From Candidatus Palauibacter soopunensis (GTDB taxonomy: Bacteria; Gemmatimonadota; Gemmatimonadetes; Palauibacterales; Palauibacteraceae), in NCBI RefSeq assembly GCF_947581735.1, contig NZ_CANPVT010000053.1:186001-250000 (forward strand): a stretch of DNA of 64,000 nt, given 5' to 3'. The first letter of the stretch is position 1. Every line of letters starts with the position of its first letter. The translations under genes and the position numbers were made by a program. Shown one piece after another: positions 9,478-16,602 of this stretch. The notes under the pieces were generated by a model that did not search any database, was not told the origin of the DNA, and saw nothing but the letters and a program-made list of their open reading frames with translations.

Positions 9478-10238
9478 GCCAGCCGCGCACCCCCGTGTTC
9501 GCCGCGAACTGGAAGATGTGCCACGGCCCGGATGAGACCGGGGCGTTCGTGGAACGGTTCGCCGCCAGCTACAGGCCCCGCAGCGACGCGACCGTGGTCG
9601 TGTTCCCTCCCGCCATCAGCCTGGCGGCCTTCGCCGCCGCGGTTTCCGGGCGTCCGGACCTCGAGTTCGGCGTGCAGGACGTGCACACCGAGGTCGAGGG
9701 CGCGCACACGAGCGCCATTTCGGCCGCCATGGTCCCCGCGACCGGCGCCACCTGGGCGCTCGCGGGCCACTCGGAGCGCCGGCGGGAGTTCGGCGATACC
9801 GATCCCGAGGTGGGACGCAAGCTGGTTCGCATCCTCGAGGCCGGACTCCGCTCCGTCCTGTGCGTGGGCGAGACGCTCGAGGAGCGAGAATCGGGGCGGC
9901 TCGCGGCGGTGCTCGAGACGCAGATTCGGGAAGCCCTCCACCCTCTCGACCGCGAAGGCCGCACCCGCCTCGTCTACGCCTACGAGCCCGTGTGGGCGAT
10001 CGGAACCGGACTCACGGCGAGCCCCGCCGACGCCGCGGAGGCCCACGCGATCGTCCGCGAGCGGCTCGCGCAGACGGAAGGATGCGATGCGGAACGGGCG
10101 GTGATCCTCTACGGCGGGAGCGTCAAGCCGGCCAACATCGATGCGCTGCTTGCCGCCCCCGGCGTGGACGGCGTGCTCGTGGGCGGCGCGAGCCTCGATC
10201 CCGACAGCTGGGCCGCAATCTGCGCGGCGGGCCGGTAA
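9474..10238 (+). CDS. tpiA: Triosephosphate isomerase
   Basis: Interconverts dihydroxyacetone phosphate and glyceraldehyde 3-phosphate. The sequence shows AANWKMC (active Lys), catalytic His in AGHSERR, catalytic Glu in YEPVWAIGTG and the phosphate loops YGGSVKPAN and GGASLDP. Length 254. GTG start overlaps the pgk stop by 4 bases and sits behind AAGGAGG. Confidence 0.97.
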   Translation: MSQPRTPVFAANWKMCHGPDETGAFVERFAASYRPRSDATVVVFPPAISLAAFAAAVSGRPDLEFGVQDVHTEVEGAHTSAISAAMVPATGATWALAGHSERRREFGDTDPEVGRKLVRILEAGLRSVLCVGETLEERESGRLAAVLETQIREALHPLDREGRTRLVYAYEPVWAIGTGLTASPADAAEAHAIVRERLAQTEGCDAERAVILYGGSVKPANIDALLAAPGVDGVLVGGASLDPDSWAAICAAGR

Positions 10239-10281
10239 CCCGGATCTCGGCCGGTGCCGTCGGTGCCGCCCGCGCGGAAAA

Positions 10282-10311
10282 CTGGCCCCGTGCACCGATC
10301 CGCCCTAGCTT
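10282..10311 (+). promoter_or_regulatory. Possible sigma-70-type promoter for secG
   Basis: A -10 of TAGCTT at 10306-10311 matches the -10 of the strong kdsB promoter. The best -35 is weak (CTGGCC at 10282, 18-base spacer, 3 of 6 matches). It would put the transcript start about 20 bases before secG. Supported mainly by analogy. Confidence 0.35.
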
Positions 10312-10339
10312 AAACGGCTGATCCAACCATGGCAGGTAG

Positions 10340-10756
10340 ATGATGTTCCCGTTCCTGATCGTATTGATTTCGCTCATCGCGCTCGTGCTGTGCGTGATGA
10401 TTCTCCTCCAGTCCGCGAAGGGCGGCGGGCTCGCCGCCTCCTTTGGCGGAGCCTCGTCCTCCACGGACTCCTTCATGGGAGGTCGCCAGGCGGCCAACGC
10501 GCTGACGAAGATGAGCTGGTACGGTGGGGGGAGTTTCCTCTTCCTCGCGCTCGTGCTGACCGTGCTCTCCGCCCGTCCGGATGCGGCGCCGGAATCGATC
10601 CTGCGTCAGGGACTTCCCGGCCAGCAGAGTCTCCCGGAAGCGCCGCCTTCGCTGCTGGACGTTTCGCCCGACCTCGGAGAGGGCGCGGCCCCGTCCGACG
10701 AAGCCGACACGCCCGGCTCGGAGGAGGGCGCCGCGGAAGAAGACCCCGGCTCCTAG
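10340..10756 (+). CDS. secG: Preprotein translocase subunit SecG
   Basis: Small inner-membrane partner of SecYE. Two hydrophobic segments (about 3-22 and 55-74) flank the conserved LLQSAKGGGLAASFGG element (23-38). The tail after residue 75 is an unusually long acidic, Pro/Glu/Ala-rich extension (138 residues versus about 75-110 usual). ATG at 10340 or the adjacent ATG at 10343 could start; GGCAGG lies upstream. Position after tpiA is a widely conserved bacterial order. Confidence 0.92.
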   Translation: MMFPFLIVLISLIALVLCVMILLQSAKGGGLAASFGGASSSTDSFMGGRQAANALTKMSWYGGGSFLFLALVLTVLSARPDAAPESILRQGLPGQQSLPEAPPSLLDVSPDLGEGAAPSDEADTPGSEEGAAEEDPGS

Positions 10757-11382
10757 CCGGGGGGGCGAGGGTCCTCGGCGAACGCGTCGCTCGGCAGGTC
10801 CAGAAACTCGACGAACCGCTCGCGCTCCTGCTCCTTCGCGAGCCAACTCTCGAATCCCGATGGGATGAGTCCGTCCGTGCCCCGCCGCTCCCGCGCCGCC
10901 GTCACGGCAAGGTGGTCCGCGTAGGCGTTCTTCACGTCGTCGGCATGTCCCCGAGTCCAGCGCCACTCCACGCGGTGGCGCGCGGCGGCCCGCACGAGTT
11001 CCCGCCAGAGATCGAGGTTCTCGATCGGTCCGCCCTTCCGGCGCCAGCCGCGCCGGGCCCAGCCGTGCACCCATTCCTTCATGCCGCGGACGAGATACTG
11101 GCTGTCGCTCGTGAACACGACGCGGCACACCCGCCGCAGGGAGCCCAGCCCGACGATGCCGGAGACGATCGCCATCCGGTTGTTCGTCGTGTCCGGATCG
11201 AAGTGGGCGAAGTCCCGCCGATACCAGCCCCCGCGCTCGTCGAACCGTTCGATGAGACCGGCCGCCGCCCCCGGATTCCTGCGATTCTCGAACTGGTTGC
11301 CGAGGCAGGACTCGTCGGCGAAGATATGAACGAGCGGAGCATCGGTCCCGCTCTCCCGCCCGGGTCCGGAGTCGGTCGTCAA
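10753..11382 (-). CDS. rnhA: Ribonuclease H (RNase HI fold)
   Basis: Predicted to cleave RNA in RNA-DNA hybrids. Family features include FADESCLGN (Asp23), TTNNRMAI, DSQYLVRGM (Asp93), NLDLWRELV, the His loop in RWTRGHADD (His146) and Asp156. Odd: the catalytic Glu of the DEDD set (E. coli Glu48, in NNRME) is Ala71, while the residue after the first Asp is Glu24 where E. coli has Gly. A 40-residue C-terminal tail follows the domain. The TTG start at 11382 follows GCAGGAGG closely; 209 residues. Its stop shares a CTAG palindrome with the convergent secG. Confidence 0.85.
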   Translation of the reverse strand: MTTDSGPGRESGTDAPLVHIFADESCLGNQFENRRNPGAAAGLIERFDERGGWYRRDFAHFDPDTTNNRMAIVSGIVGLGSLRRVCRVVFTSDSQYLVRGMKEWVHGWARRGWRRKGGPIENLDLWRELVRAAARHRVEWRWTRGHADDVKNAYADHLAVTAARERRGTDGLIPSGFESWLAKEQERERFVEFLDLPSDAFAEDPRPPG

Positions 11383-11474
11383 CGCGCCTCCTGCAGCTTG
11401 GGTTCGCGTGGCACGCGGGCCGCGAGCCGATGCCCGGGTCCCCGCACCTTCAACCGCCACATTGGACGCGCCAC

Positions 11475-12590
11475 GTGAGCGAGACGCAAGCACGCCCCGG
11501 ATACCTCCTGCTCGAGGACGGCCGCCGATTCGGCGGCGAGTACGTGGGTCCCGAGACCGAGACCGCCGGCGAAGCGGTCTTCACGACGGTGATGACGGGA
11601 TACCACGAGGTGCTCACGGACCCTTCCTTCGCCGCGCAGATCGTCGTCATGACCGCGCCCATGCAGGGGGTCTACGGCATCCGCGATCCCGACGTGCAAT
11701 CGCGGCGGCCTTGGGTCGCGGGCTTCGTCGTGCGGCACCTGTCGCACGAGATCGGGTCCGGGCCGGCCGATTCCACGCTGCCCGAGTACCTCGCTTCGCA
11801 CGGGATTCCGACCCTCGTCGGCGCGGACACGCGGGCGCTGACCCGCCATATCCGCGATGCGGGCGCGATGCGGGCGGTCGTGGCGCACGACGGGGTGCCG
11901 CCGGAGCGCGCCGCGGAGCGCCTGGCCGCCGAGCCGGAGATGTCCGGCCGCGACCTCGCGACCGCCGTCTCGACGCCCGATCCGTACGAACTCGACGCCC
12001 TCAACGGGTCGGCCGAGCGCGGCCTCGTGCTCTGCCTCGACTACGGGGTGAAGACGCGCAGCCTCGACCTCTTCCGCCGCGAGGGATACCGGGTTCGCGT
12101 CGTCCCCTGCGACACCGACGCCGAGGTGCTGCTGGCCGCCCGCCCGGACGGCGTCTTCGTCTCGAACGGGCCCGGCGACCCGGAGGCGGTGCCGGGCGCC
12201 GTCGAGCGCATCCGCACCCTGAGCGACGCGGGAGTCCCGCTGTTCGGGATCTGCCTCGGACATCAGCTCATCGCGCGCGCATTCGGGGGCACGAACTACA
12301 AGCTGCCCTACGGGCACCGGGGCGGGAATCATCCCGTGCTCAACCATGCCACGGGCGCGGTGGAGATCACCTCCCAGAACCACGGCTTCTCCGTGCTCGA
12401 AAAAGATGGACGGATCGAGGGCGGAGACGACCTCGAGATCACGCACCGAAATCTGAACGATGGCACCGTGGAAGGGCTCGTCCACCTGGAGCGCCCGGTG
12501 TTCGCGGTGCAGTACCACCCCGAGTCGGCCCCGGGACCCCACGACAGCCGGTACCTGTTCAACCGCTTCGTCGAGAAAATGGAGCGTTGA
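11475..12590 (+). CDS. carA: Carbamoyl-phosphate synthase small (glutaminase) subunit
   Basis: Releases ammonia from glutamine for carbamoyl phosphate made by CarB, feeding arginine and pyrimidines. N-terminal domain runs from LLLEDGRRFGGEYVG; the class I glutamine amidotransferase domain has FVSNGPGDP, nucleophile Cys260 in FGICLGHQ and the HPE of YHPESAPG. GTG at 11475 gives 371 residues, normal; an in-frame ATG at 11430 would add 15. carB is not in the window, so the pair is split. Divergent from rnhA. Confidence 0.95.
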   Translation: MSETQARPGYLLLEDGRRFGGEYVGPETETAGEAVFTTVMTGYHEVLTDPSFAAQIVVMTAPMQGVYGIRDPDVQSRRPWVAGFVVRHLSHEIGSGPADSTLPEYLASHGIPTLVGADTRALTRHIRDAGAMRAVVAHDGVPPERAAERLAAEPEMSGRDLATAVSTPDPYELDALNGSAERGLVLCLDYGVKTRSLDLFRREGYRVRVVPCDTDAEVLLAARPDGVFVSNGPGDPEAVPGAVERIRTLSDAGVPLFGICLGHQLIARAFGGTNYKLPYGHRGGNHPVLNHATGAVEITSQNHGFSVLEKDGRIEGGDDLEITHRNLNDGTVEGLVHLERPVFAVQYHPESAPGPHDSRYLFNRFVEKMER

Positions 12591-12615
12591 ACGTTCGCGT
12601 TGTGTGGTCTAGGTT
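12587..12615 (+). promoter_or_regulatory. Sigma-70-type promoter for sppA
   Basis: TTGAAC at 12587-12592, a 17-base spacer and TAGGTT at 12610-12615. The carA stop codon TGA (12588-12590) lies inside the -35 box. A start near 12622 would leave a leader of about 40 bases before the sppA GTG at 12664. Confidence 0.7.
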
Positions 12616-12663
12616 GCGGCGGGCCTTCGCCAATGGACCCTCACACACGGACCGCCGCGCGAC

Positions 12664-13563
12664 GTGACCTACGACAAGCGAAACACGGTGATCGCGCTCC
12701 TGGCGCTGCTCGGCCTCTTCGGCGTGGGCGCGGTCCTGTCCATCTGGTGGACGGTGGGGAATACGTCGTTTCTCGCGGGAGGACGGGTCGCGGTCGTCCC
12801 GCTGCGGGGCGTGATCACGGACGAAGCCGCGTTCACGAAGGCGCTCGACGGTTTCAGGGAAGACCCCGGTGTGCGTGCGTTCGTGATCGAGATCGAGTCC
12901 CCGGGAGGGACTGTGGGGGCCTCGCAGAGCATCTTCGAAGCCATCCGCGATCTGCGAGACGACGACGAGCGGCCCGTCCTCGCCTGGATGGGCGATGTGG
13001 GAGCCTCCGGGGGATACTACGCCGCGGTCGGGGCTGACAGCGTGTACGCGCTGCCCGGCACGATGACCGGGTCCATCGGCGTCATCATGGAATTTCCCAA
13101 CGCCGAGGAATTTTTTCGCAAGGTCGGCGTCGGCTGGGAAGTCGTGGCGAGCGGCGAGCACAAGGATCTGGGCGGCTACGCCCGCGCCCTTTCTCCCGAG
13201 GGCCGCGAGATCCTCGAGGAAGTCGTGGGCGACGTGCACGAGCAGTTCGTCGAGGTGGTGTCCGAGAACCGGAACCTGGATCGGGAGACCGTGCTCGGGC
13301 TGGCGGACGGCCGGGTCTTCTCGGGCCGGCAGGCGAACGAACTCGGACTCGTCGACGGCTTGATGACCCTGCCCGAGACCATCGCGCTCGCCGGTCGGAT
13401 GGCGGGCCTGGGAACGGACCCGCGGACTGTGCGGCCGCGCGAACCGCGCGTCAGTCTGTTCGACCTGCTCGGCGGGCTGAGCATCGGCGATGCGCGGACG
13501 TGGATCGCGTCGCTGGCGCCCCTGCGCCCAAGCGCGCCGAGACTCCTGTTTGAGCTGAGATAG
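12664..13563 (+). CDS. sppA: Signal peptide peptidase SppA (short, 36-kDa type)
   Basis: Membrane serine protease that degrades cleaved signal peptides. One N-terminal membrane anchor (about 8-30) is followed by the ClpP-like fold: PGGTVGASQ, nucleophile Ser115 in GASGGYYAA, and the general base Lys167 in SGEHKDLGG. The 52-residue Ser-Lys spacing equals that of Bacillus SppA. 299 residues, full length. Expressed from its own promoter, with a hairpin after the stop. Confidence 0.93.
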   Translation: MTYDKRNTVIALLALLGLFGVGAVLSIWWTVGNTSFLAGGRVAVVPLRGVITDEAAFTKALDGFREDPGVRAFVIEIESPGGTVGASQSIFEAIRDLRDDDERPVLAWMGDVGASGGYYAAVGADSVYALPGTMTGSIGVIMEFPNAEEFFRKVGVGWEVVASGEHKDLGGYARALSPEGREILEEVVGDVHEQFVEVVSENRNLDRETVLGLADGRVFSGRQANELGLVDGLMTLPETIALAGRMAGLGTDPRTVRPREPRVSLFDLLGGLSIGDARTWIASLAPLRPSAPRLLFELR

Positions 13564-13583
13564 CCGCTCCCGTCCCGGAGCGG
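13564..13583 (+). terminator. Hairpin after sppA
   Basis: Perfect 7-base stem CCGCTCC / GGAGCGG with a 6-base loop, beginning on the base after the sppA stop. No T run follows, so this is a weak or factor-assisted terminator or an mRNA-end structure. Confidence 0.4.
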
Positions 13584-13626
13584 AACGCCAATACACAGGA
13601 TTGCAAACGCTCGGAGGGGAGGGAGA

Positions 13627-13926
13627 ATGACGAAGGCGGATCTCATTGAACAGGTCCACGAGGCCATCGGCCCCGGCGTGACCAAGAGGGACTGTGCCGC
13701 GGTGGTCAACGCGTTTCTGAACGCGGTCAAGGGAGCCGTCGTGCAAGGCAACCACATCGAGATTCGCGGCTTCGGCACGTTCAAGGTTCGGGAGCGCCGG
13801 ACCCGCATGGCGCGCAATCCGCGCACGGGAGATCCGGTCCGCGTGCCGCAGAGGAAGGTGCCCGTCTTCAAGCCCTCTCGTCTGCTGCGCGACGAGGTGG
13901 CCGCGAGCCTCGAGAACCGGGGCTGA
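13627..13926 (+). CDS. hup: HU/IHF-family DNA-binding protein
   Basis: 99-residue nucleoid protein. It has the start MTKADLIEQV, the core FGTFKVRERR, the DNA-arm motif RNPRTGDPV and the C-terminal VPVFKPSRLLRDEV. It bends DNA as a dimer; HU and the IHF subunits cannot be separated with confidence, but the length and a single copy here favour HU. Strong purine-rich ribosome site (GGAGGGGAGGGAGA) just before the ATG, consistent with an abundant product. Confidence 0.95.
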   Translation: MTKADLIEQVHEAIGPGVTKRDCAAVVNAFLNAVKGAVVQGNHIEIRGFGTFKVRERRTRMARNPRTGDPVRVPQRKVPVFKPSRLLRDEVAASLENRG

Positions 13927-13964
13927 CGGCGCCGCACTGGAGCTGACCGGGCCGCATCCGCGGG

Positions 13965-15137
13965 TCAGCCGAAGAAGCCGGCGATCCGTTCCAGTCCTTC
14001 TTCCAGGACTTCCCGCTCCACCGCGAAGTTGAAGCGCAGGTGTCCCGGTGAACCGAACGGCTCCCCGGGCATGCACGCCACCTGCGCGTCGGCGAGCAGC
14101 CGCTCGGCGACGTCGAGCGACGTGGCGACGCGGTCGGTGATCCGCCCGTAGAAATACAGGGCGCCGTCGGGCGGAAACGCCTCGATCCCGTCGATCTCCG
14201 CGAACCTCGACAGCCCCAGTTCCCGAAGTTCGGAGAGCCTGGACAGGAGGTCCGCCACGAAAGCCTCGCGCGGCGCGCTCTCGCCGAGCGCGGCCGTGGC
14301 GGCGTGCTGGGAGGGGCCGACGGCCCCGGAGGTCGTCTGTCCCTGCAGATCCGCCATCTTCCGGACGACGTCCGTCGGCCCGACCGCATACCCGATGCGG
14401 AACCCCGGCATGCAGAACGCCTTCGAGACGCCGTCGAGCAGGATCGTCCTCTCGCCGCGCTCCGCGATGTCGAACACGGACGGCGCCGGGGCTCCGTACG
14501 CGAGCCGCCGATAGATTTCGTCGGAGAGCACCCAGATCCCGTGCCGCTCCGCCCACGTCATGATTTCACGCAGAAGGCCGGACGGGATGACCGCGCCCGT
14601 CGGGTTGCCCGGGCTGTTGAGCATGAGTCCCCGGGTCCGCGCCGTGCGGGCCGCCTCGAGGTCCTCGACCGTCGGCACGAACCCGCCATCCCACGTCGTC
14701 TCCGCGATGACGGGCTCGGCCCCCGCGAGCCGGACGATCGTCGTATAGCTCGGCCAGAAGGGGGAAGGCACCAGCACTTCCTCGCCGGCGCCGAAGAGGG
14801 CGTAGCAGCAGTTGAACAGGGACTGCTTCACGCCCGCGCTCACGATCACGGCGTCCGGATCCACCGTCCCGGCGGCCGTCGTCTCGCGCAGATAGCGCGC
14901 GATCGCCTCGCGCAGCTCGGGGAGCCCGGACGTGGGAGGATATCCCGTCTTTCCCTCTTCCACGGCCCGAATGCCGGCGCGGGCGGCGAAGGGCGGTGCG
15001 GGGTACTGCGGCTCGCCGGCCGAGAGGTCCACAACCGGAACTCCCGCAGCTCTCAGCTTCCGGGCGCGGGCGGCCAGCACCAGGGTGGCCGATGCCTCGA
15101 GCCGGGCGACGTTCGGGGAAAACTGCGTAACGGGCAC
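13965..15137 (-). CDS. Class I PLP-dependent aminotransferase (aspartate aminotransferase-like)
   Basis: 390 residues. Shows DLSAGEPQYPAP, GYPPTSGLPELREAIA, NSPGNPTGAV, DEIYRRLAYG, the PLP lysine Lys239 in DGVSKAFCMPGFRIGY and a C-terminal RFNFA. This is the pattern of the AspC-like branch (type Ib), which uses aspartate and often also prephenate or aromatic amino acids; substrate cannot be fixed from sequence. GTG start on the - strand at 15137, divergent from the small gene at 15233. Convergent with HU, 38 bases apart. Confidence 0.92.
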   Translation of the reverse strand: MPVTQFSPNVARLEASATLVLAARARKLRAAGVPVVDLSAGEPQYPAPPFAARAGIRAVEEGKTGYPPTSGLPELREAIARYLRETTAAGTVDPDAVIVSAGVKQSLFNCCYALFGAGEEVLVPSPFWPSYTTIVRLAGAEPVIAETTWDGGFVPTVEDLEAARTARTRGLMLNSPGNPTGAVIPSGLLREIMTWAERHGIWVLSDEIYRRLAYGAPAPSVFDIAERGERTILLDGVSKAFCMPGFRIGYAVGPTDVVRKMADLQGQTTSGAVGPSQHAATAALGESAPREAFVADLLSRLSELRELGLSRFAEIDGIEAFPPDGALYFYGRITDRVATSLDVAERLLADAQVACMPGEPFGSPGHLRFNFAVEREVLEEGLERIAGFFG

Positions 15138-15172
15138 GGTCGCGCACTCTTGTCGAAGGGGGTGGGTCCGAT

Positions 15173-15201
15173 TTGAGAGAGGGCTGCGGCGCCCCTATCT
15201 T
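15173..15201 (+). promoter_or_regulatory. Sigma-70-type promoter upstream of the 15233 gene and moa cluster
   Basis: TTGAGA at 15173-15178, a 17-base spacer and TATCTT at 15196-15201, in the divergent gap between the aminotransferase and the small gene at 15233. Transcript start expected near 15208. The following gaps are 13 and 4 bases, so the promoter probably also serves moaD and moaE. Confidence 0.7.
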
Positions 15202-15232
15202 TCGGCTGCTGGATGGTACGCGGGGAGAGTCC

Positions 15233-15508
15233 ATGACGACAGAGACCGCAAGCGCGCTGGCCCCGGCGGATGTGCTGGCCGCCACGCGAGACTTCTTTCT
15301 CGGGGACGACCGGATGGTGGACGCCTGGGTCGACACCGAGAGCGACACGCACATCGCGTTCTGCACCTTCAGGGGCAACCTCTCCGTTGCCGCCTTCCCG
15401 GATCCCGCCGGGTCCGACGGGACGCGGGTCCGGGTGACGACGCTGCGCGAAGAGGGGATCGTACCGCGGCTCCTCGCCCACCTCGCGCTCGCGAACGCGC
15501 GCCCATGA
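15233..15508 (+). CDS. Small uncharacterised protein at the head of the moa cluster
   Basis: Not recognised. 91 residues, soluble, acidic, no signal peptide, no motif I can name. The ATG at 15233 lies just after GGGGAGAG and about 25 bases after the predicted transcript start, which rules out upstream in-frame starts. moaD follows after 13 bases, so it is probably co-transcribed with molybdopterin genes; that is position only, not evidence of function. Confidence 0.75.
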   Translation: MTTETASALAPADVLAATRDFFLGDDRMVDAWVDTESDTHIAFCTFRGNLSVAAFPDPAGSDGTRVRVTTLREEGIVPRLLAHLALANARP

Positions 15509-15521
15509 ACAGGCGCCCCTG

Positions 15522-15773
15522 ATGGACCGGATTTCGGTTCGCACCCTCTTCTTCGGCGTGTACGGCGAACTCGCCGCGCGCAGGGAGGGATCGGCGGAAC
15601 TCGCGGCGGACAGCACGGTGGGGGACCTCGTTGAGGCCCTGCGCGGGTCGGGCGGGCTCGACTGGCTCCCGGAGAGGGTCGTCGTCGCCGTCAACCAGAG
15701 CTACGCGGAGGCCGGCACGACCCTGTCCGACGGAGACGAGGTCGCGCTCATCCCCCCCGTAGCGGGGGGCTGA
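15522..15773 (+). CDS. moaD: Molybdopterin synthase sulfur carrier subunit (MoaD)
   Basis: Ubiquitin-fold protein whose C-terminal Gly-Gly is thiocarboxylated and donates sulfur to cyclic pyranopterin phosphate. 83 residues; begins ISVRTLFFGVYGEL and ends LIPPVAGG with the required Gly-Gly. The codons for that tail contain a C7/G6 run. It is 4 bases before moaE, its partner. Confidence 0.95.
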   Translation: MDRISVRTLFFGVYGELAARREGSAELAADSTVGDLVEALRGSGGLDWLPERVVVAVNQSYAEAGTTLSDGDEVALIPPVAGG

Positions 15774-15777
15774 GTCG

Positions 15778-16269
15778 ATGTCAAAGGGGGCAAACGACCG
15801 GGTGCGGACCTGGATCACCCGCGAAAGTCTGGACGATTTCGCGCAGTTCGAGGATATTGTACGGGAGATCGGGTCCGTGGAAGACGGCGCGCTGCTCTTT
15901 TTTCAGGGGCGCGTTCGCCGCACGAACCGCGGTCGCGCGGTGTCGCGCCTCGCGTACGACGCGTACGGGGAGATGGCGGAGCGGGAGTTGTCCGCCATCT
16001 GCGACGAGGCGCTGGAGCGGTTCGATGTCGGCTCCGTCGCCGCGGCCCACCGCGTGGGCGACCTCGGGCTGGGAGAGGTCAGCGTGGCGATCGCGGTCAC
16101 GTCGGCACACCGCGACGACGGCTATCGGGCTTCGCGGTGGATTATCGAAACGATCAAGGTCAGACTGCCGGTCTGGAAACACGAGCACTATGAGGACGGC
16201 GAGTCGCACTGGGTGGGAGCCCCGGCCCTGGAGGCCGAAGCCCCCGCCGGCGGCGCGCGGTTCGAGTAG
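15778..16269 (+). CDS. moaE: Molybdopterin synthase catalytic subunit (MoaE)
   Basis: Large subunit of the MoaD2-MoaE2 molybdopterin synthase. It has GALLFFQGRVR near residue 38, AYDAYGEMAERELSAI, AAAHRVGDLGLGEVSVAIAV, HRDDGYRASRWIIETIK and the active-site lysine region LPVWKHEHYEDG. Length 163, with an Ala/Pro-rich tail. Directly follows moaD. moaC and moeA are not in the window. Confidence 0.95.
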   Translation: MSKGANDRVRTWITRESLDDFAQFEDIVREIGSVEDGALLFFQGRVRRTNRGRAVSRLAYDAYGEMAERELSAICDEALERFDVGSVAAAHRVGDLGLGEVSVAIAVTSAHRDDGYRASRWIIETIKVRLPVWKHEHYEDGESHWVGAPALEAEAPAGGARFE

Positions 16270-16348
16270 GGAGGGCTGGTCAAGGGCGGTCCGACGGATT
16301 CCGAGGCAGCCGGTCTCGGACGCGGGCGCCCAAATCGAGGAGGACGCC

Positions 16349-16471
16349 ATGTTGAAGATGGTCCGCAACCTGTTGGTCGTCGCGATGATCGCGACGGTCT
16401 CGTTTGCCGGGGACTGTGGCGACGATGACGACAACATGATGATGCAGGAGGGCGTCACGGCGATCAGCTAG
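16349..16471 (+). CDS. 40-residue exported Cys/Asp/Met-rich peptide in the moa cluster
   Basis: Not a known family. The ATG sits 5 bases after GAGGAGGA, a near-ideal ribosome site, which is the main reason to call it real. Residues 1-20 (MLKMVRNLLVVAMIATVSFA) look like a signal sequence. The predicted mature part has two cysteines, four consecutive Asp and three consecutive Met, then a short tail. FAGDC resembles a lipobox only loosely, because Asp precedes Cys. Possible roles are a small lipoprotein, a metal-binding peptide or a leader peptide. Two inverted repeats follow at once. Confidence 0.55.
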   Translation: MLKMVRNLLVVAMIATVSFAGDCGDDDDNMMMQEGVTAIS

Positions 16472-16488
16472 TGTCGTATCGACACTAG
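16468..16488 (+). repeat. Perfect inverted repeat at the stop of the small peptide gene
   Basis: CTAGTGTCG / CGACACTAG with a 3-base centre, overlapping the TAG stop. A 9-base arm palindrome like this could be a dimeric regulator's operator or the first of two 3'-end hairpins. Confidence 0.6.
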
Positions 16489-16500
16489 TCGTCCGCAGCG

Positions 16501-16538
16501 GGGACTCCGCGCGGCTGCGAAAGGCTGCGCGGAGTCCC
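16501..16538 (+). terminator. Strong hairpin between the small peptide gene and moaA
   Basis: Perfect 12-base stem GGGACTCCGCGC / GCGCGGAGTCCC around a 14-base loop. No T run follows. It probably ends or protects the upstream transcript, which implies moaA has its own promoter or is reached by read-through; I see no convincing promoter in 16539-16602. Confidence 0.55.
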
Positions 16539-16602
16539 GCCACTCGCCGCTCCCGGCCCGGGGGAGCGCTGAGCTTCCCGCGAAACCCACACGATCGGTG
16601 CC

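Noticed and set aside
11383-11474. Promoters in the rnhA-carA divergent gap
   Set aside because: On the - strand TTGAAG is followed 17 bases later by TCGGCT, a poor -10; nothing better is present on the + strand. Left uncalled.
15752-15769. C-run/G-run hairpin at the end of moaD
   Set aside because: The run is explained by the codons for the obligatory PPVAGG tail; no separate regulatory role is supported.
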